Source of the DNA: Gemmatimonas aurantiaca
GTDB lineage: Bacteria > Gemmatimonadota > Gemmatimonadetes > Gemmatimonadales > Gemmatimonadaceae
DNA length: 64,000 nucleotides
NCBI RefSeq assembly: GCF_037190085.1
Contig: NZ_JBBCJO010000002.1
Span: forward strand, 372,001-436,000
Reading direction: 5' to 3'
The notes under the pieces were generated by a model. It had not been told where the DNA came from. It was given only the letters and a program-made list of their open reading frames with translations, and ran no database searches. The position numbers and the translations under genes are program-made. Position 1 is the stretch's first letter, and every line of letters starts with the position of its first letter. Positions 46,923 to 54,850 of this stretch are shown piece after piece.

Positions 46923-48164
46923 ATGAACATGACCAGCAGCGCCACCGCGGCCTCCGATACCGCTTCTTCTTCCGCCTCCGGCCCCTCCGGTCTATCGATC
47001 TCGCGCGTGAGTCGGGGCTTCGGATTGTGGATGCTCACCTGGTGGCTGCTGATCGGTCTGCCTCTCGCGCCGCGCCTTCCGGGCGGCTGGCTGACCCTGA
47101 TGGGTTTTGCGCTCATCGGGGCGGCTCCACTGCTGGTGGTTCTGCGCGGTTTTGGCGGCCTGCACTATCCGTCCGCGTTCGAGCGCGTGTGGATCCTGCG
47201 CCCCTTCTGGTACCTGCAGCTCGCTCTGCCGTTGCTCGGCCTGTCCGCGCTCATCGGTGTCATCGTGGGACTGCCGTTCGGTGCGGCGGGTGTGTCGGGA
47301 CGTTGGATGATGCTCGCGGTGAGCGTGGTGCTGATCGTGGTGGCCTGCGTCGGATACGTGGGCTCGCGGTGGCTGGTGGTGAAGGAACTGGTGGCCGCAC
47401 ATCCGGATCTTCCGGCTGAGCTCGATGGATTGAGAATCGTGCAGATCTCCGACCTGCATGTGGGGCCGCACACGTCGAAACGATTCCTCACGCGGGTGGT
47501 GCAGGCCGTGGACGCCGCTCGTCCCGAGCTGATCGCCATCACCGGAGATCAGGTGGACGATCATGCACCGGACGTGCAGCACTTCGCGGCCGCGTTCGGC
47601 GCACTGCATGCCCCGCTCGGTGTGTATGCGATCGCCGGGAATCACGATGTGTACGCGGGCTGGCGGAGTGTGCGTGCTGGCCTCGAAGCGATGGGGGTGA
47701 CGGTACTCGTGAACGATGCGCTGGAATTGCAGCGTGGCACGGGGCGCTTCTGGCTGGCGGGCACAGGCGATCCGGCGGGCCTTGGATGGGATCGTGGCGG
47801 AGCAGCCGCAGCGGCTCCCGATATCGCCCGCACGCTGGCGCATGTCCCTGCGGACGCCTTCACGGTGGCGCTGGCACACAATCCGGCATTGTGGCCTGCA
47901 CTCGGGAAACGGGGAGTCGCGCTCACACTGAGTGGCCACACACACTACGGACAGCTGTCCATCCCGCGACTGAACTGGAGTCTGGCCTCTCCGTTTCTGG
48001 CGCACGCGATGGGGCATCATCGCGCCGGGCATTCCCTGCTCTACATCAATCCGGGCACGAACTACTGGGGATTGCCGCTACGCATCGGCGCGTTGCCGGA
48101 GGTGACCGTGGTGACACTGCGACGCACGACGGGTGACGCGGAGATCCGACCGGCGAGCCGATAG
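46923..48164 (+). CDS. Membrane-anchored metallophosphoesterase (YkuE/YaeI-like)
   Basis: A 413-residue protein with an Ala/Ser/Thr-rich N-terminus, four predicted TM helices (about residues 33-170, including LWMLTWWLLIGLPLA and MMLAVSVVLIVVACVGYV) and a C-terminal calcineurin-like phosphoesterase domain. Metal ligands are evident: ISDLHVGPHTSKRF (DxH), ITGDQVDDH, AIAGNHDVYAGW (GNHD) and LTLSGHTHYGQLSIP (GHTH). The order matches YkuE-like phosphoesterases acting on lipid or nucleotide phosphates at the membrane. The ATG at 46923 begins MNMTSSATAA; an in-frame ATG 27 nt upstream is possible. It is divergent from the efflux operon and 175 bp before the TspO-like gene. Substrate unknown; the fold and active site are clear. 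Confidence 0.93.
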   Translation: MNMTSSATAASDTASSSASGPSGLSISRVSRGFGLWMLTWWLLIGLPLAPRLPGGWLTLMGFALIGAAPLLVVLRGFGGLHYPSAFERVWILRPFWYLQLALPLLGLSALIGVIVGLPFGAAGVSGRWMMLAVSVVLIVVACVGYVGSRWLVVKELVAAHPDLPAELDGLRIVQISDLHVGPHTSKRFLTRVVQAVDAARPELIAITGDQVDDHAPDVQHFAAAFGALHAPLGVYAIAGNHDVYAGWRSVRAGLEAMGVTVLVNDALELQRGTGRFWLAGTGDPAGLGWDRGGAAAAAPDIARTLAHVPADAFTVALAHNPALWPALGKRGVALTLSGHTHYGQLSIPRLNWSLASPFLAHAMGHHRAGHSLLYINPGTNYWGLPLRIGALPEVTVVTLRRTTGDAEIRPASR

Positions 48165-48339
48165 GAGATCCGTCGGGGATCCAGTTCTGTGACAAATGAC
48201 ACATCGTGATCTGTCCCGCACCATTGGAAAGACGATGAAGCCGTCGCGGTGTATGAGTGCCGATGCTGGTCCTTTTACGCAACAGCTTCATACCGCTTCA
48301 TTCAGGCCCTGGCCTGATGTCATGAATACGGGGGATCCG

Positions 48340-48909
48340 ATGGACACGCCGTATGAGATTCTGCTTCCGGTCAATACACACGACGATCGGCGCCGGCAGC
48401 GTGCGCGGGAGCGGGCCCGGGAGCGCGCACAGAGTCTGGTATCGCTGGCGATTTCCCTGGTCGCCTGCTTTTCCGCCGCGGGCATCGGCGCGCTGGCGAC
48501 GTCAGACGCTCCGGCATTTTACGCCGGTCTGACCCTTCCGGGCTGGGCACCGCCGGCCTCGCTGTTCGGACCGGTATGGACGGTGCTGTACGCCTTGATG
48601 GCGGTGGCAGCCTGGCTGGTCTGGCGTCATCGCGAGGAATCGGCGCACGCGATTCCGGCGCTGCGACTGTTTGCGGTGCAATTGGTGGTGAACGCGTTCT
48701 GGAGCTGGACCTTCTTCGCGTGGCATCTGGGCGGTCTGGCTGTTCTGACGATCGTGACGCTGCTTGCGCTGGTGGTTCTGACGCTGCGCGCGTTTCATCG
48801 GGTGCATCCGCCGGCGGCCTTTCTGCTGGTGCCCTATGCGGCGTGGGTGACGTTCGCGACGGCGCTCGCGCTGGCGGCCTGGCGACTCAATCCGACGTTG
48901 CTGGGGTGA
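48340..48909 (+). CDS. tspO: TspO/MBR family membrane protein
   Basis: The 189-residue protein has five hydrophobic helices beginning near residue 27 (VSLAISLVACFSAAGIGALA) and the TspO signature WAPPASLFGPVWTVLYALMA (near residue 65), NAFWSWTFFAWHLGG (near 117) and VPYAAWVTFATALALAAWRL at the end. TspO proteins bind porphyrins and cholesterol-like ligands in the membrane and act in stress signalling or tetrapyrrole control. An N-terminal cytoplasmic extension contains an Arg-rich run (RRRQRARERARERAQ) not seen in short TspOs. The start is uncertain: 48340, with GGGG 6 nt before it, is chosen over in-frame ATGs at 48322 and 48196. Length is near the usual 150-190. The 235 bp after it hold no gene but contain a 6-bp hairpin at 49060-49074 and the uppS operator region. 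Confidence 0.9.
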   Translation: MDTPYEILLPVNTHDDRRRQRARERARERAQSLVSLAISLVACFSAAGIGALATSDAPAFYAGLTLPGWAPPASLFGPVWTVLYALMAVAAWLVWRHREESAHAIPALRLFAVQLVVNAFWSWTFFAWHLGGLAVLTIVTLLALVVLTLRAFHRVHPPAAFLLVPYAAWVTFATALALAAWRLNPTLLG

Positions 48910-49144
48910 GGGAGGGGAGTCCGCTGGTCGATCGGGGCTTCGGGCTTCTCGGGGCCGGCAGCGATGGGGGAACATCCGGCCGGCTTGGAGTTCGGGGAGT
49001 GTGTGCCGCGGGATGTGTACCAACTAGCCGGACTGGAGAGCGAGCCTGGGATGTGAGGGGCGCCCTGCGGGCGCGATACCAGCAGGATGAACAGCGGGAT
49101 ACCTGCAGGATGACCACAGGGGGCAGGGGGAGAGGCGCGCATTA

Positions 49145-49161
49145 ACTTTGTAATACAAAGT
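49145..49161. promoter_or_regulatory. Perfect 17-bp operator-like palindrome upstream of uppS
   Basis: ACTTTGTA-A-TACAAAGT is a perfect inverted repeat ending 2 bp before the -35 hexamer of the uppS promoter. It is AT-rich in a GC-rich genome, which makes a chance origin unlikely. I cannot name the regulator; none is encoded adjacent. Confidence 0.6.
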
Positions 49162-49163
49162 GC

Positions 49164-49192
49164 TTGACACGCACTCACTTCCGTGCGACACT
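49164..49192 (+). promoter_or_regulatory. uppS promoter, leaderless architecture
   Basis: TTGACA (49164-49169, perfect) and GACACT (49187-49192) are 17 bp apart, and the uppS ATG begins 6 nt after the -10. No Shine-Dalgarno lies before the ATG, so transcription would start at or next to it. The palindrome at 49145-49161 abuts the -35. Confidence 0.6.
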
Positions 49193-49198
49193 CCGGTC

Positions 49199-49951
49199 AT
49201 GACAGTTGAACCGATGGGTCCGCCGGGTACCCCGCCGAAGGCCGTGCCGTCGCACGTGGCCCTGATCATGGATGGCAATGGCCGGTGGGCGACGGCCCGG
49301 AGGCGCCCGCGATGGATGGGGCATGTGCGGGGGGCGCATACGGTGCGCGAGGTGGTGGCCCATTGTGCCCGTCGCGGCGTCAGGCAGCTCACGCTGTACG
49401 CATTCTCGAGCGACAACTGGAAGCGCCCACGTGAAGAGGTCGGGTTCCTGTTCACACTGTTTGCGTCGCACCTCGATCGACATCTCGCGTCGCTGGTGAA
49501 CAATGGCATCCAGCTGTCGATCATCGGCCGCCGCGACCGTCTCCCGTCCACACTCGTGGAGGCCATCGAGGCTGCTGAAGCGCGAACGGCCGGAGGACGA
49601 CGCATGCATTTGCGGGTGGCCGTGGACTATTCCAGCCGCGCGTCGCTGCAGAAGGCGCTCGCGGTGACGGCGATGACGACATCATGCCCGGCCGCGACCC
49701 TGACCGGCGAGACCATTCTGCCCCCGGTCGATCTGCTCATCCGCACCGGTGGCGAGCGGCGCCTGTCGGACTTTCTGCTGTGGGAGTGCGCCTACGCCGA
49801 ACTGGCGTTTCTGGACGTGCCCTTCCCCGATCTCTCGGCGGCAGATCTCGATGCGGTGTTCGCCGATTTCGCGCGACGCGAGCGGCGGTATGGGGCGGTG
49901 CCGGCCGCGCCGGTCGAGGTACCGCTCTCGATGGGGGCGTCGGACGAGTAG
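49199..49951 (+). CDS. uppS: Undecaprenyl diphosphate synthase (cis-prenyltransferase)
   Basis: The 250-residue enzyme makes the C55 carrier lipid for peptidoglycan and other wall polymers by adding isopentenyl units to farnesyl diphosphate. It has the family motifs: HVALIMDGNGRWA (catalytic Asp near residue 24), RGAHTVREVVAHCARRGVRQ, LTLYAFSSDNWKRPREEV, and LLIRTGGERRLSDFLLWECA (near residue 180) with the diphosphate-binding Arg residues. The ATG at 49199 is 6 nt after a -10 element and has no Shine-Dalgarno, suggesting a leaderless mRNA. A perfect 17-bp palindrome precedes the -35, so expression is likely repressed by an unidentified regulator. That is unusual for an essential housekeeping gene and might mean this is a second, regulated copy; other copies cannot be seen from here. 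Confidence 0.94.
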   Translation: MTVEPMGPPGTPPKAVPSHVALIMDGNGRWATARRRPRWMGHVRGAHTVREVVAHCARRGVRQLTLYAFSSDNWKRPREEVGFLFTLFASHLDRHLASLVNNGIQLSIIGRRDRLPSTLVEAIEAAEARTAGGRRMHLRVAVDYSSRASLQKALAVTAMTTSCPAATLTGETILPPVDLLIRTGGERRLSDFLLWECAYAELAFLDVPFPDLSAADLDAVFADFARRERRYGAVPAAPVEVPLSMGASDE

Positions 49952-50009
49952 ACTCTGACGGGGAGAATCATCCCTGCAGAGCGCGTGCGATCGATGTGTC
50001 CATCGAGAT

Positions 50010-50474
50010 CTACTGCGTCACCGTGAGCCGGAACACAGCAACCGTGGTGCCACTGGATCCATCCGTGAAGCCGGTCACCGGAGCCACGAACCGGACTTCG
50101 TGGGTGCCCGCGGGCACGGTGGCGTCGGCACTGATCGCAAAAACCCGCGTGACGGTCGAACCCGAGGTCTGCGTACTCGTCTGGTCGACCTTGATGCCAC
50201 CATACTGCCGGTTGATGGTGAGCGAGCCGCCGACGATGAGTCCGCCGGTCGCAGAAAAGACCACCGTGGTAGACGTCGTAACGCCGCGCGCGACCGTCGC
50301 ACTGGCAGGCGTGGCGACTGCCGTGACGTTCTGATTGCCCCCGAGTCCCCCGCCGCCTCCGGGTGATGCGGGGTCGGACGAGCCGCAGGCCACCAGGACC
50401 GGCGCCGTGAGAAGAAACGCCAGGACCATCGGAAGACGGCGGCGGGCTTGGGACATCATTCGGTTCGGTGACAT
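50010..50474 (-). CDS. Small Ig-like lipoprotein of unknown function
   Basis: The 154-residue protein starts MSPNRMMSQARRRLPMVLAF and has a lipobox (VLVAC, Cys near residue 29), followed by a Gly/Ser/Pro linker (PASPGGGGGLGGNQ) and a Thr/Val/Ser-rich beta domain (VTAVATPASATVARGVTTST, INRQYGGIKVDQTST, AGTHEVRFVAPVTGFTDGSS) resembling an Ig-like or CARDB-like fold. I do not recognise a named family. It converges on uppS with a 58-bp gap and lies downstream of the phytase gene on the same strand, separated by 133 bp. The exact start is uncertain between 50474, 50459 and 50456. It is probably a surface-exposed lipoprotein; nothing in the sequence indicates activity. Confidence 0.65.
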   Translation of the reverse strand: MSPNRMMSQARRRLPMVLAFLLTAPVLVACGSSDPASPGGGGGLGGNQNVTAVATPASATVARGVTTSTTVVFSATGGLIVGGSLTINRQYGGIKVDQTSTQTSGSTVTRVFAISADATVPAGTHEVRFVAPVTGFTDGSSGTTVAVFRLTVTQ

Positions 50475-50607
50475 CTGCAGGACCTGGGATGGATGCAAAA
50501 AGGTCGGGAAGGGGCTTCTACGGGGGGTACGCGCAGAACCCCCGCGAACAGGCTCACCCTCCCGGACCCCGTCGGTGGTGCTCCCGACGATCCGCCCTCC
50601 ACGGTCC

Positions 50608-51759
50608 CTACTTTCGGGCGCGTCCGATGGCGGCTTCGACATCCCGCCAGTCGTAGTAGTGAAACGCGCCCCGGTCGGACATCATCACCAGCATCCCGCG
50701 TGGGAACCGCGCCCCGAGTGCGCGTTCGGTGACGTCCAGTCCGTCGGTCTGACGAGCGCGCACGGGAATGACCGCCAGACGACGGTGCTCGAAGGGATTT
50801 GCCGCAGTGCCTTCGCGCGAGAACACCTGCAGACGATTCGCGCCCTGATCCGAGAGCAGGATGTAACCCGTGCCCGTACCGGTCGCATAGATGGCGAGCC
50901 CTTCATGATCCTCGGCCACACCGGTGGTGGCAAACAGCGCCAACTCCCGGTTGGAAGAATCGGGGTCGGCAAAATACTGACGCACGCCAACACCTTCATC
51001 GGAGTAGTAGACGAATCCCAGCGAGTCGTCCACCGCGATGGCCTCGATCTCCTTGCGGCCACTGTAGGCGCCGAACGCGCGCACTTTCGTACCGGTCACG
51101 ACACCGGCGGCATTGGCCGTGAGACGATACTGCCAGATGTAGGACCCATCGGTCGGTCCACTCTTGCCGCCGACGAATGCGAAGATGGCGCCATCATGCG
51201 GCCGACGGTACAGCGCGATGCCCATGGGCGCCCGGTTGACATCGCCATCGAACACCTCGATGCCACCATCGTCGATGGGGCGCATGCCGGGCAGTGCGAA
51301 GACGCGCAACCGCTGCCGGTTGCGCTCCGTGGCCACGGCGATGTCGATCCGCGCACCGTTGCGTTCGAGTCCGTACTCGATGTCGACGTTGTTCATGCGC
51401 TTGAGCGGACGCACGGAGCGCGCATGATCGATGTGTCCGTCGAGGCCGAACACGAACACGGCGCCCGTGCTGTCGCTCTTGTCCGTGCCGAGGACCAGCG
51501 AAGCGGCGGCGTTGCGGGGATCGACCCAGATGGCCGGATCGTCGCTGTCGCCGGGTATGGTATCGGTGATCACCACGGGTTGCAGCGTGTCGGCGATCAG
51601 CGGCAATGCCGTGTCGCCCGCGGTCACACCATGCGCGGTATCGGTGGCCACCGAGGTGGCCGCCGAGTCGCTCGCGGTGCGTGACGACGACGAACAGGCG
51701 GCGCCGAGAATACAGCCGAACGCGGCCGTCGTGAGCTGAAGACGTGCGATGTGGTTCAT
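50608..51759 (-). CDS. Beta-propeller 3-phytase lipoprotein
   Basis: The 383-residue protein begins MNHIARLQLTTAAFGCILGA, with lipobox LGAAC and a Ser/Thr/Ala-rich spacer. It has the phytase (PF02333) propeller: DSDDPAIWVDPRNAAASLVL near residue 72, RMNNVDIEYGL, YSGRKEIEAIAVDDSLGFVYY with the acidic calcium-binding residues, DEGVGVRQY, EDHEGLAIYATGTGTGYILL and RLQVFSREG. Such enzymes hydrolyse phosphate from phytate in the periplasm or outside the cell and need Ca2+. It follows the TonB-dependent receptor gene by 43 bp on the same strand, so the two form an operon for using phytate-like phosphate. This receptor-phytase pairing is known in other Gram-negative bacteria. Confident. Confidence 0.93.
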   Translation of the reverse strand: MNHIARLQLTTAAFGCILGAACSSSSRTASDSAATSVATDTAHGVTAGDTALPLIADTLQPVVITDTIPGDSDDPAIWVDPRNAAASLVLGTDKSDSTGAVFVFGLDGHIDHARSVRPLKRMNNVDIEYGLERNGARIDIAVATERNRQRLRVFALPGMRPIDDGGIEVFDGDVNRAPMGIALYRRPHDGAIFAFVGGKSGPTDGSYIWQYRLTANAAGVVTGTKVRAFGAYSGRKEIEAIAVDDSLGFVYYSDEGVGVRQYFADPDSSNRELALFATTGVAEDHEGLAIYATGTGTGYILLSDQGANRLQVFSREGTAANPFEHRRLAVIPVRARQTDGLDVTERALGARFPRGMLVMMSDRGAFHYYDWRDVEAAIGRARK

Positions 51760-51802
51760 GGGATTTGCAGATGGGATCTATCGATGGCCAGCCGACAACG
51801 GC

Positions 51803-54661
51803 CTACGGCTGAATACGGAGGCCGACCATGCCCCACGGCTTGTAGTATTCGTTGCCCGGCTGCCAACTACGTTCGGGCTTGCCGATGTAGCGACGCAGGG
51901 GCTGGTTCGTGAGATTGTTGGTCTCGACGAACAGTTTGGTCCGCGCGTTGATCTGCACCGAGCCGCTCAGATCGAGCTGCATCCGTGATGCGACGTAGAT
52001 GTCGTTGGACGCATCGTCACCCACGACCTCGAGATACCGATCGGCGAAGTTGTATCCCAGTCGGACCGCCACCCGCGCCTTTTCGTAGAAGAGCCCGGCG
52101 TTGGCCGAGTTGCCGGCCTGCCCCGGGAGCGGCGCTTTGACACCTGCGCGCGCGGGCAGTGTCGTGGAGGACACCGTCCTCGTGTAGTTCGCATTGAGCC
52201 CCAGACCACTCAGCGGCCCGGGCAACCACGGGAAATTCTGCTGCCAGGCGATCTCGAACCCGTCGAGCGTGCCCTTCTGGCTATTCTGCGGCTGCGCCAC
52301 CGTCTGCACGGTGCTACCCAGATTGTCGCCGGCCGTCACGCCGCGTTGCACCTGGTAGATGTAGTCGGTCAGGCTTTTGTGGAAATACCCCACCGACACG
52401 AATCCCACGGTGCGGAAATAGCGCTCCACCATGACGTCGATGTTGGTCGCCTGGATGGGATTGAGTTCCGGGTTGCCGATCGTGGCCACCACATTGGTGC
52501 CGTCGGGGATGTTGACGGTGGGCGCCATCTGATTGAAGTCGGGGCGTACCAGCGACCGCGTGATGGCCGCGCGCACCAGTGTCTGTTCGTCCACCGCATA
52601 CTTGCCGGTCAGTGACGGCAAGACGTTGACGTACGATCGGGAGGTGCTGACCGGTGTGATGGTCACCACCTGCCCAGCGCGCCGAACGGTGTTGCCGGTG
52701 GTGGTCTGTGCCGTGCGCTCCAGACGCGCACCGCCAATGAGCGTCAGGGGTCCGATGTCCACCGTGGCCATGCCATAACCGGCCGTCACCTTTTCCTGGA
52801 TGCCGAAGGTGCCCTGGTTGGTTTCATACTTCGAGGCCGCGGTATCGACGTTCAGCGAGGTCCTGTAGGTCTCGTAAAAATCGCGGACGGCACGCGCGCT
52901 GGCTTGCGGCCCGAACACGAAACGGTTGTCGAGGAAATCGTGCGTGCGCGACGGTCCGGCGAGTGCCGCCAGCGTCACGGGTAACGTCGGCGCGGCCTGC
53001 CCGGTGCGGAAGGTGCCGAGGAAGCGGGTGCTCGAATCCACCGACGAGCGATCCTTGTCGCGGAACAACGCGCCGGCTTTGAACGTCACGTTGTGGGAGC
53101 CGATCCGGAACGGGTGCGTGACGTTCAGGCGACCGGTGTTCTCGTCCTCGCTGACATCACGCGTCTGCCGACGCAGCGTGTTGTAATTGAACTTCGACGG
53201 GTCGAGCGGCGCACCCGTCAGCGCGGAATACTGCGGGCGATTCTGATCCGCCACATCATACGTGAAGTTCATGCCGCTCTGACGGAACACCATCGAAAGC
53301 GTGTTCGGACGATCCTCGGCGGCCCTGGCCGTCTGCCAGGTGTAGTCGAGATTGGTGCCGGTCGAGAAGAAGTGCTTGCCGCCGATCTGGATGGACTGCT
53401 GCTCCTGCGCGACTGGACGGAGGCGGAGTTCCTTGTCCATGCGCCCGCTGGTCACGGTACCGGTGTTGCCCTGGATGGCCGAATACGTGCCCGAACTGAA
53501 GTTCGCCGTGGTGACGTAGCGCTGCTCGTCGTCGGAGAACGTGGAGTAGAAGTACTTGGCGAACAGTTGATGCCGGTCGTTGATCTGATAGTCGAACGCC
53601 GCGTTCGCCCCATGCCGGCGCCGCAGGATCTGCGAGTAGTCACGCAACGCGAGCGAGGCGGGCACGTCGAGCGCGTTGTCCGCCAGCACGCCCTTGCAGG
53701 TGGTTTCGACACACCAGCCCATCTCGTAGTTCTGCGAACCACGATCGTTCTGGTAGAAGTTGCCGCCCACGAGCAGACCGAACCTGTCGCCCCGCCCAAA
53801 ACGGCCGCCGATGGTGGCGCTGGCGTTACCCAGCAGTCCTTTGTTGATGAGGTTCTGTCCGCCGGCCAGATTCACGCTCAACTGCGCGGGCCCACTGCGC
53901 GGCGCGGGAGTGATGAGATTGACGTTCCCGCCGATCGCATCGCCTTCCATGTCCGGTGTCAGCGTCTTGCTCACCATGATGCCGGCCACCATGTCCGACG
54001 GAATGATGTCCATCGGCGTCTGGCGGGACGATGGTGACGGACTGGCCATACGCATGCCATCGATCGACAGCGTACTGAGCGACGAATTGGTGCCCCGGAT
54101 CTGCACGAAGCGTCCCTCTCCCTGATCACGGACCAGCGCGATACCGGGTACACGGCCCAGCGCCTCGGCGAGATTCCGATCGGGCAGACGCCCGACGAGT
54201 TCCGCGTCCACCACCGAGGAGATGTTGTCGGCCGCGCGTTGTTGATTGAGTGCCGCCGCCTGCCCCGCCACGGCGCTCTCGACGCGAATGGCGTCGAGTT
54301 GCTGCAAGGGACGCTTGAGCGCCACATCGGCCCGCACCGTGCGCCCGGCCTCGATGGCCACCAAAAGCGTCTCCGGCTGATAACCGAGATACCGGATCAC
54401 GAGCCGCTGCGTCCCACTGCGCGCATTCACGATCAGATAGCGACCATCGCGGCCTGCCACTCCCTCCATGCTCCCATCGAGGGTACGAATGAGGGCGCCG
54501 GCCAGTGGGCGCAGCGTTTCATCGGTGACCGTGCCGGTGACACTGCCCGTCGTGGATTGCGCATGAAGCGCAGCGGCCGACAGGTGCAACGCCGCGATGA
54601 TCAGGGACAGATCGCGGCGCCAGACACCTGCCAGCGTCGAGTGGACGGAGAGGAATGACAT
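51803..54661 (-). CDS. TonB-dependent outer-membrane receptor, partner of the phytase
   Basis: The 952-residue receptor has a signal peptide (about residues 15-34, LSLIIAALHLSAAALHAQS), an N-terminal carboxypeptidase-regulatory-like domain (GSVTGTVTDETLRPLAGALI), the plug (NLAEALGRVPGIALVRDQGE, RGTNSSLSTLSIDGMRMASP, GDAIGGNVNLITP) and a 22-strand barrel to the terminal VGLRIQP. The barrel contains typical segments such as TLVRAAITRSLVRPDFNQMA. It imports a bulky ligand using energy from TonB. The phytase gene 43 bp downstream suggests the ligand is phytate or an inositol-phosphate complex, but this is inference from neighbourhood. The C-terminal end lacks the usual terminal Phe. The promoter region upstream contains two palindromes (54731-54746, 54761-54771), candidates for a phosphate- or iron-linked repressor. 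Confidence 0.94.
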   Translation of the reverse strand: MSFLSVHSTLAGVWRRDLSLIIAALHLSAAALHAQSTTGSVTGTVTDETLRPLAGALIRTLDGSMEGVAGRDGRYLIVNARSGTQRLVIRYLGYQPETLLVAIEAGRTVRADVALKRPLQQLDAIRVESAVAGQAAALNQQRAADNISSVVDAELVGRLPDRNLAEALGRVPGIALVRDQGEGRFVQIRGTNSSLSTLSIDGMRMASPSPSSRQTPMDIIPSDMVAGIMVSKTLTPDMEGDAIGGNVNLITPAPRSGPAQLSVNLAGGQNLINKGLLGNASATIGGRFGRGDRFGLLVGGNFYQNDRGSQNYEMGWCVETTCKGVLADNALDVPASLALRDYSQILRRRHGANAAFDYQINDRHQLFAKYFYSTFSDDEQRYVTTANFSSGTYSAIQGNTGTVTSGRMDKELRLRPVAQEQQSIQIGGKHFFSTGTNLDYTWQTARAAEDRPNTLSMVFRQSGMNFTYDVADQNRPQYSALTGAPLDPSKFNYNTLRRQTRDVSEDENTGRLNVTHPFRIGSHNVTFKAGALFRDKDRSSVDSSTRFLGTFRTGQAAPTLPVTLAALAGPSRTHDFLDNRFVFGPQASARAVRDFYETYRTSLNVDTAASKYETNQGTFGIQEKVTAGYGMATVDIGPLTLIGGARLERTAQTTTGNTVRRAGQVVTITPVSTSRSYVNVLPSLTGKYAVDEQTLVRAAITRSLVRPDFNQMAPTVNIPDGTNVVATIGNPELNPIQATNIDVMVERYFRTVGFVSVGYFHKSLTDYIYQVQRGVTAGDNLGSTVQTVAQPQNSQKGTLDGFEIAWQQNFPWLPGPLSGLGLNANYTRTVSSTTLPARAGVKAPLPGQAGNSANAGLFYEKARVAVRLGYNFADRYLEVVGDDASNDIYVASRMQLDLSGSVQINARTKLFVETNNLTNQPLRRYIGKPERSWQPGNEYYKPWGMVGLRIQP

Positions 54662-54730
54662 GAGCGGGCAACGGGAGTTGAAGGAGTTCCGGCTGGACTC
54701 CGGGACTCCGCATGTTGCCCGCGCTTCGTC

Positions 54731-54771
54731 ACACGATCGATTGTGTCAGGTCACAAACGCACAACAGTTGT
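54731..54771. promoter_or_regulatory. Two palindromes upstream of the TonB receptor gene
   Basis: ACACGATCGATTGTGT (54731-54746, seven of eight pairs match) and ACAACAGTTGT (54761-54771, perfect 5-1-5) lie 70-110 bp upstream of the receptor ATG in the 189-bp gap. They could be operators controlling receptor and phytase expression. Confidence 0.35.
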
Positions 54772-54850
54772 CGGCGACCCGTTTCAGATTGCCGTATTCC
54801 ACATTCCATTTCCCGAACTTCATGGAAAATGGAGCGCACATTTCACGGCT

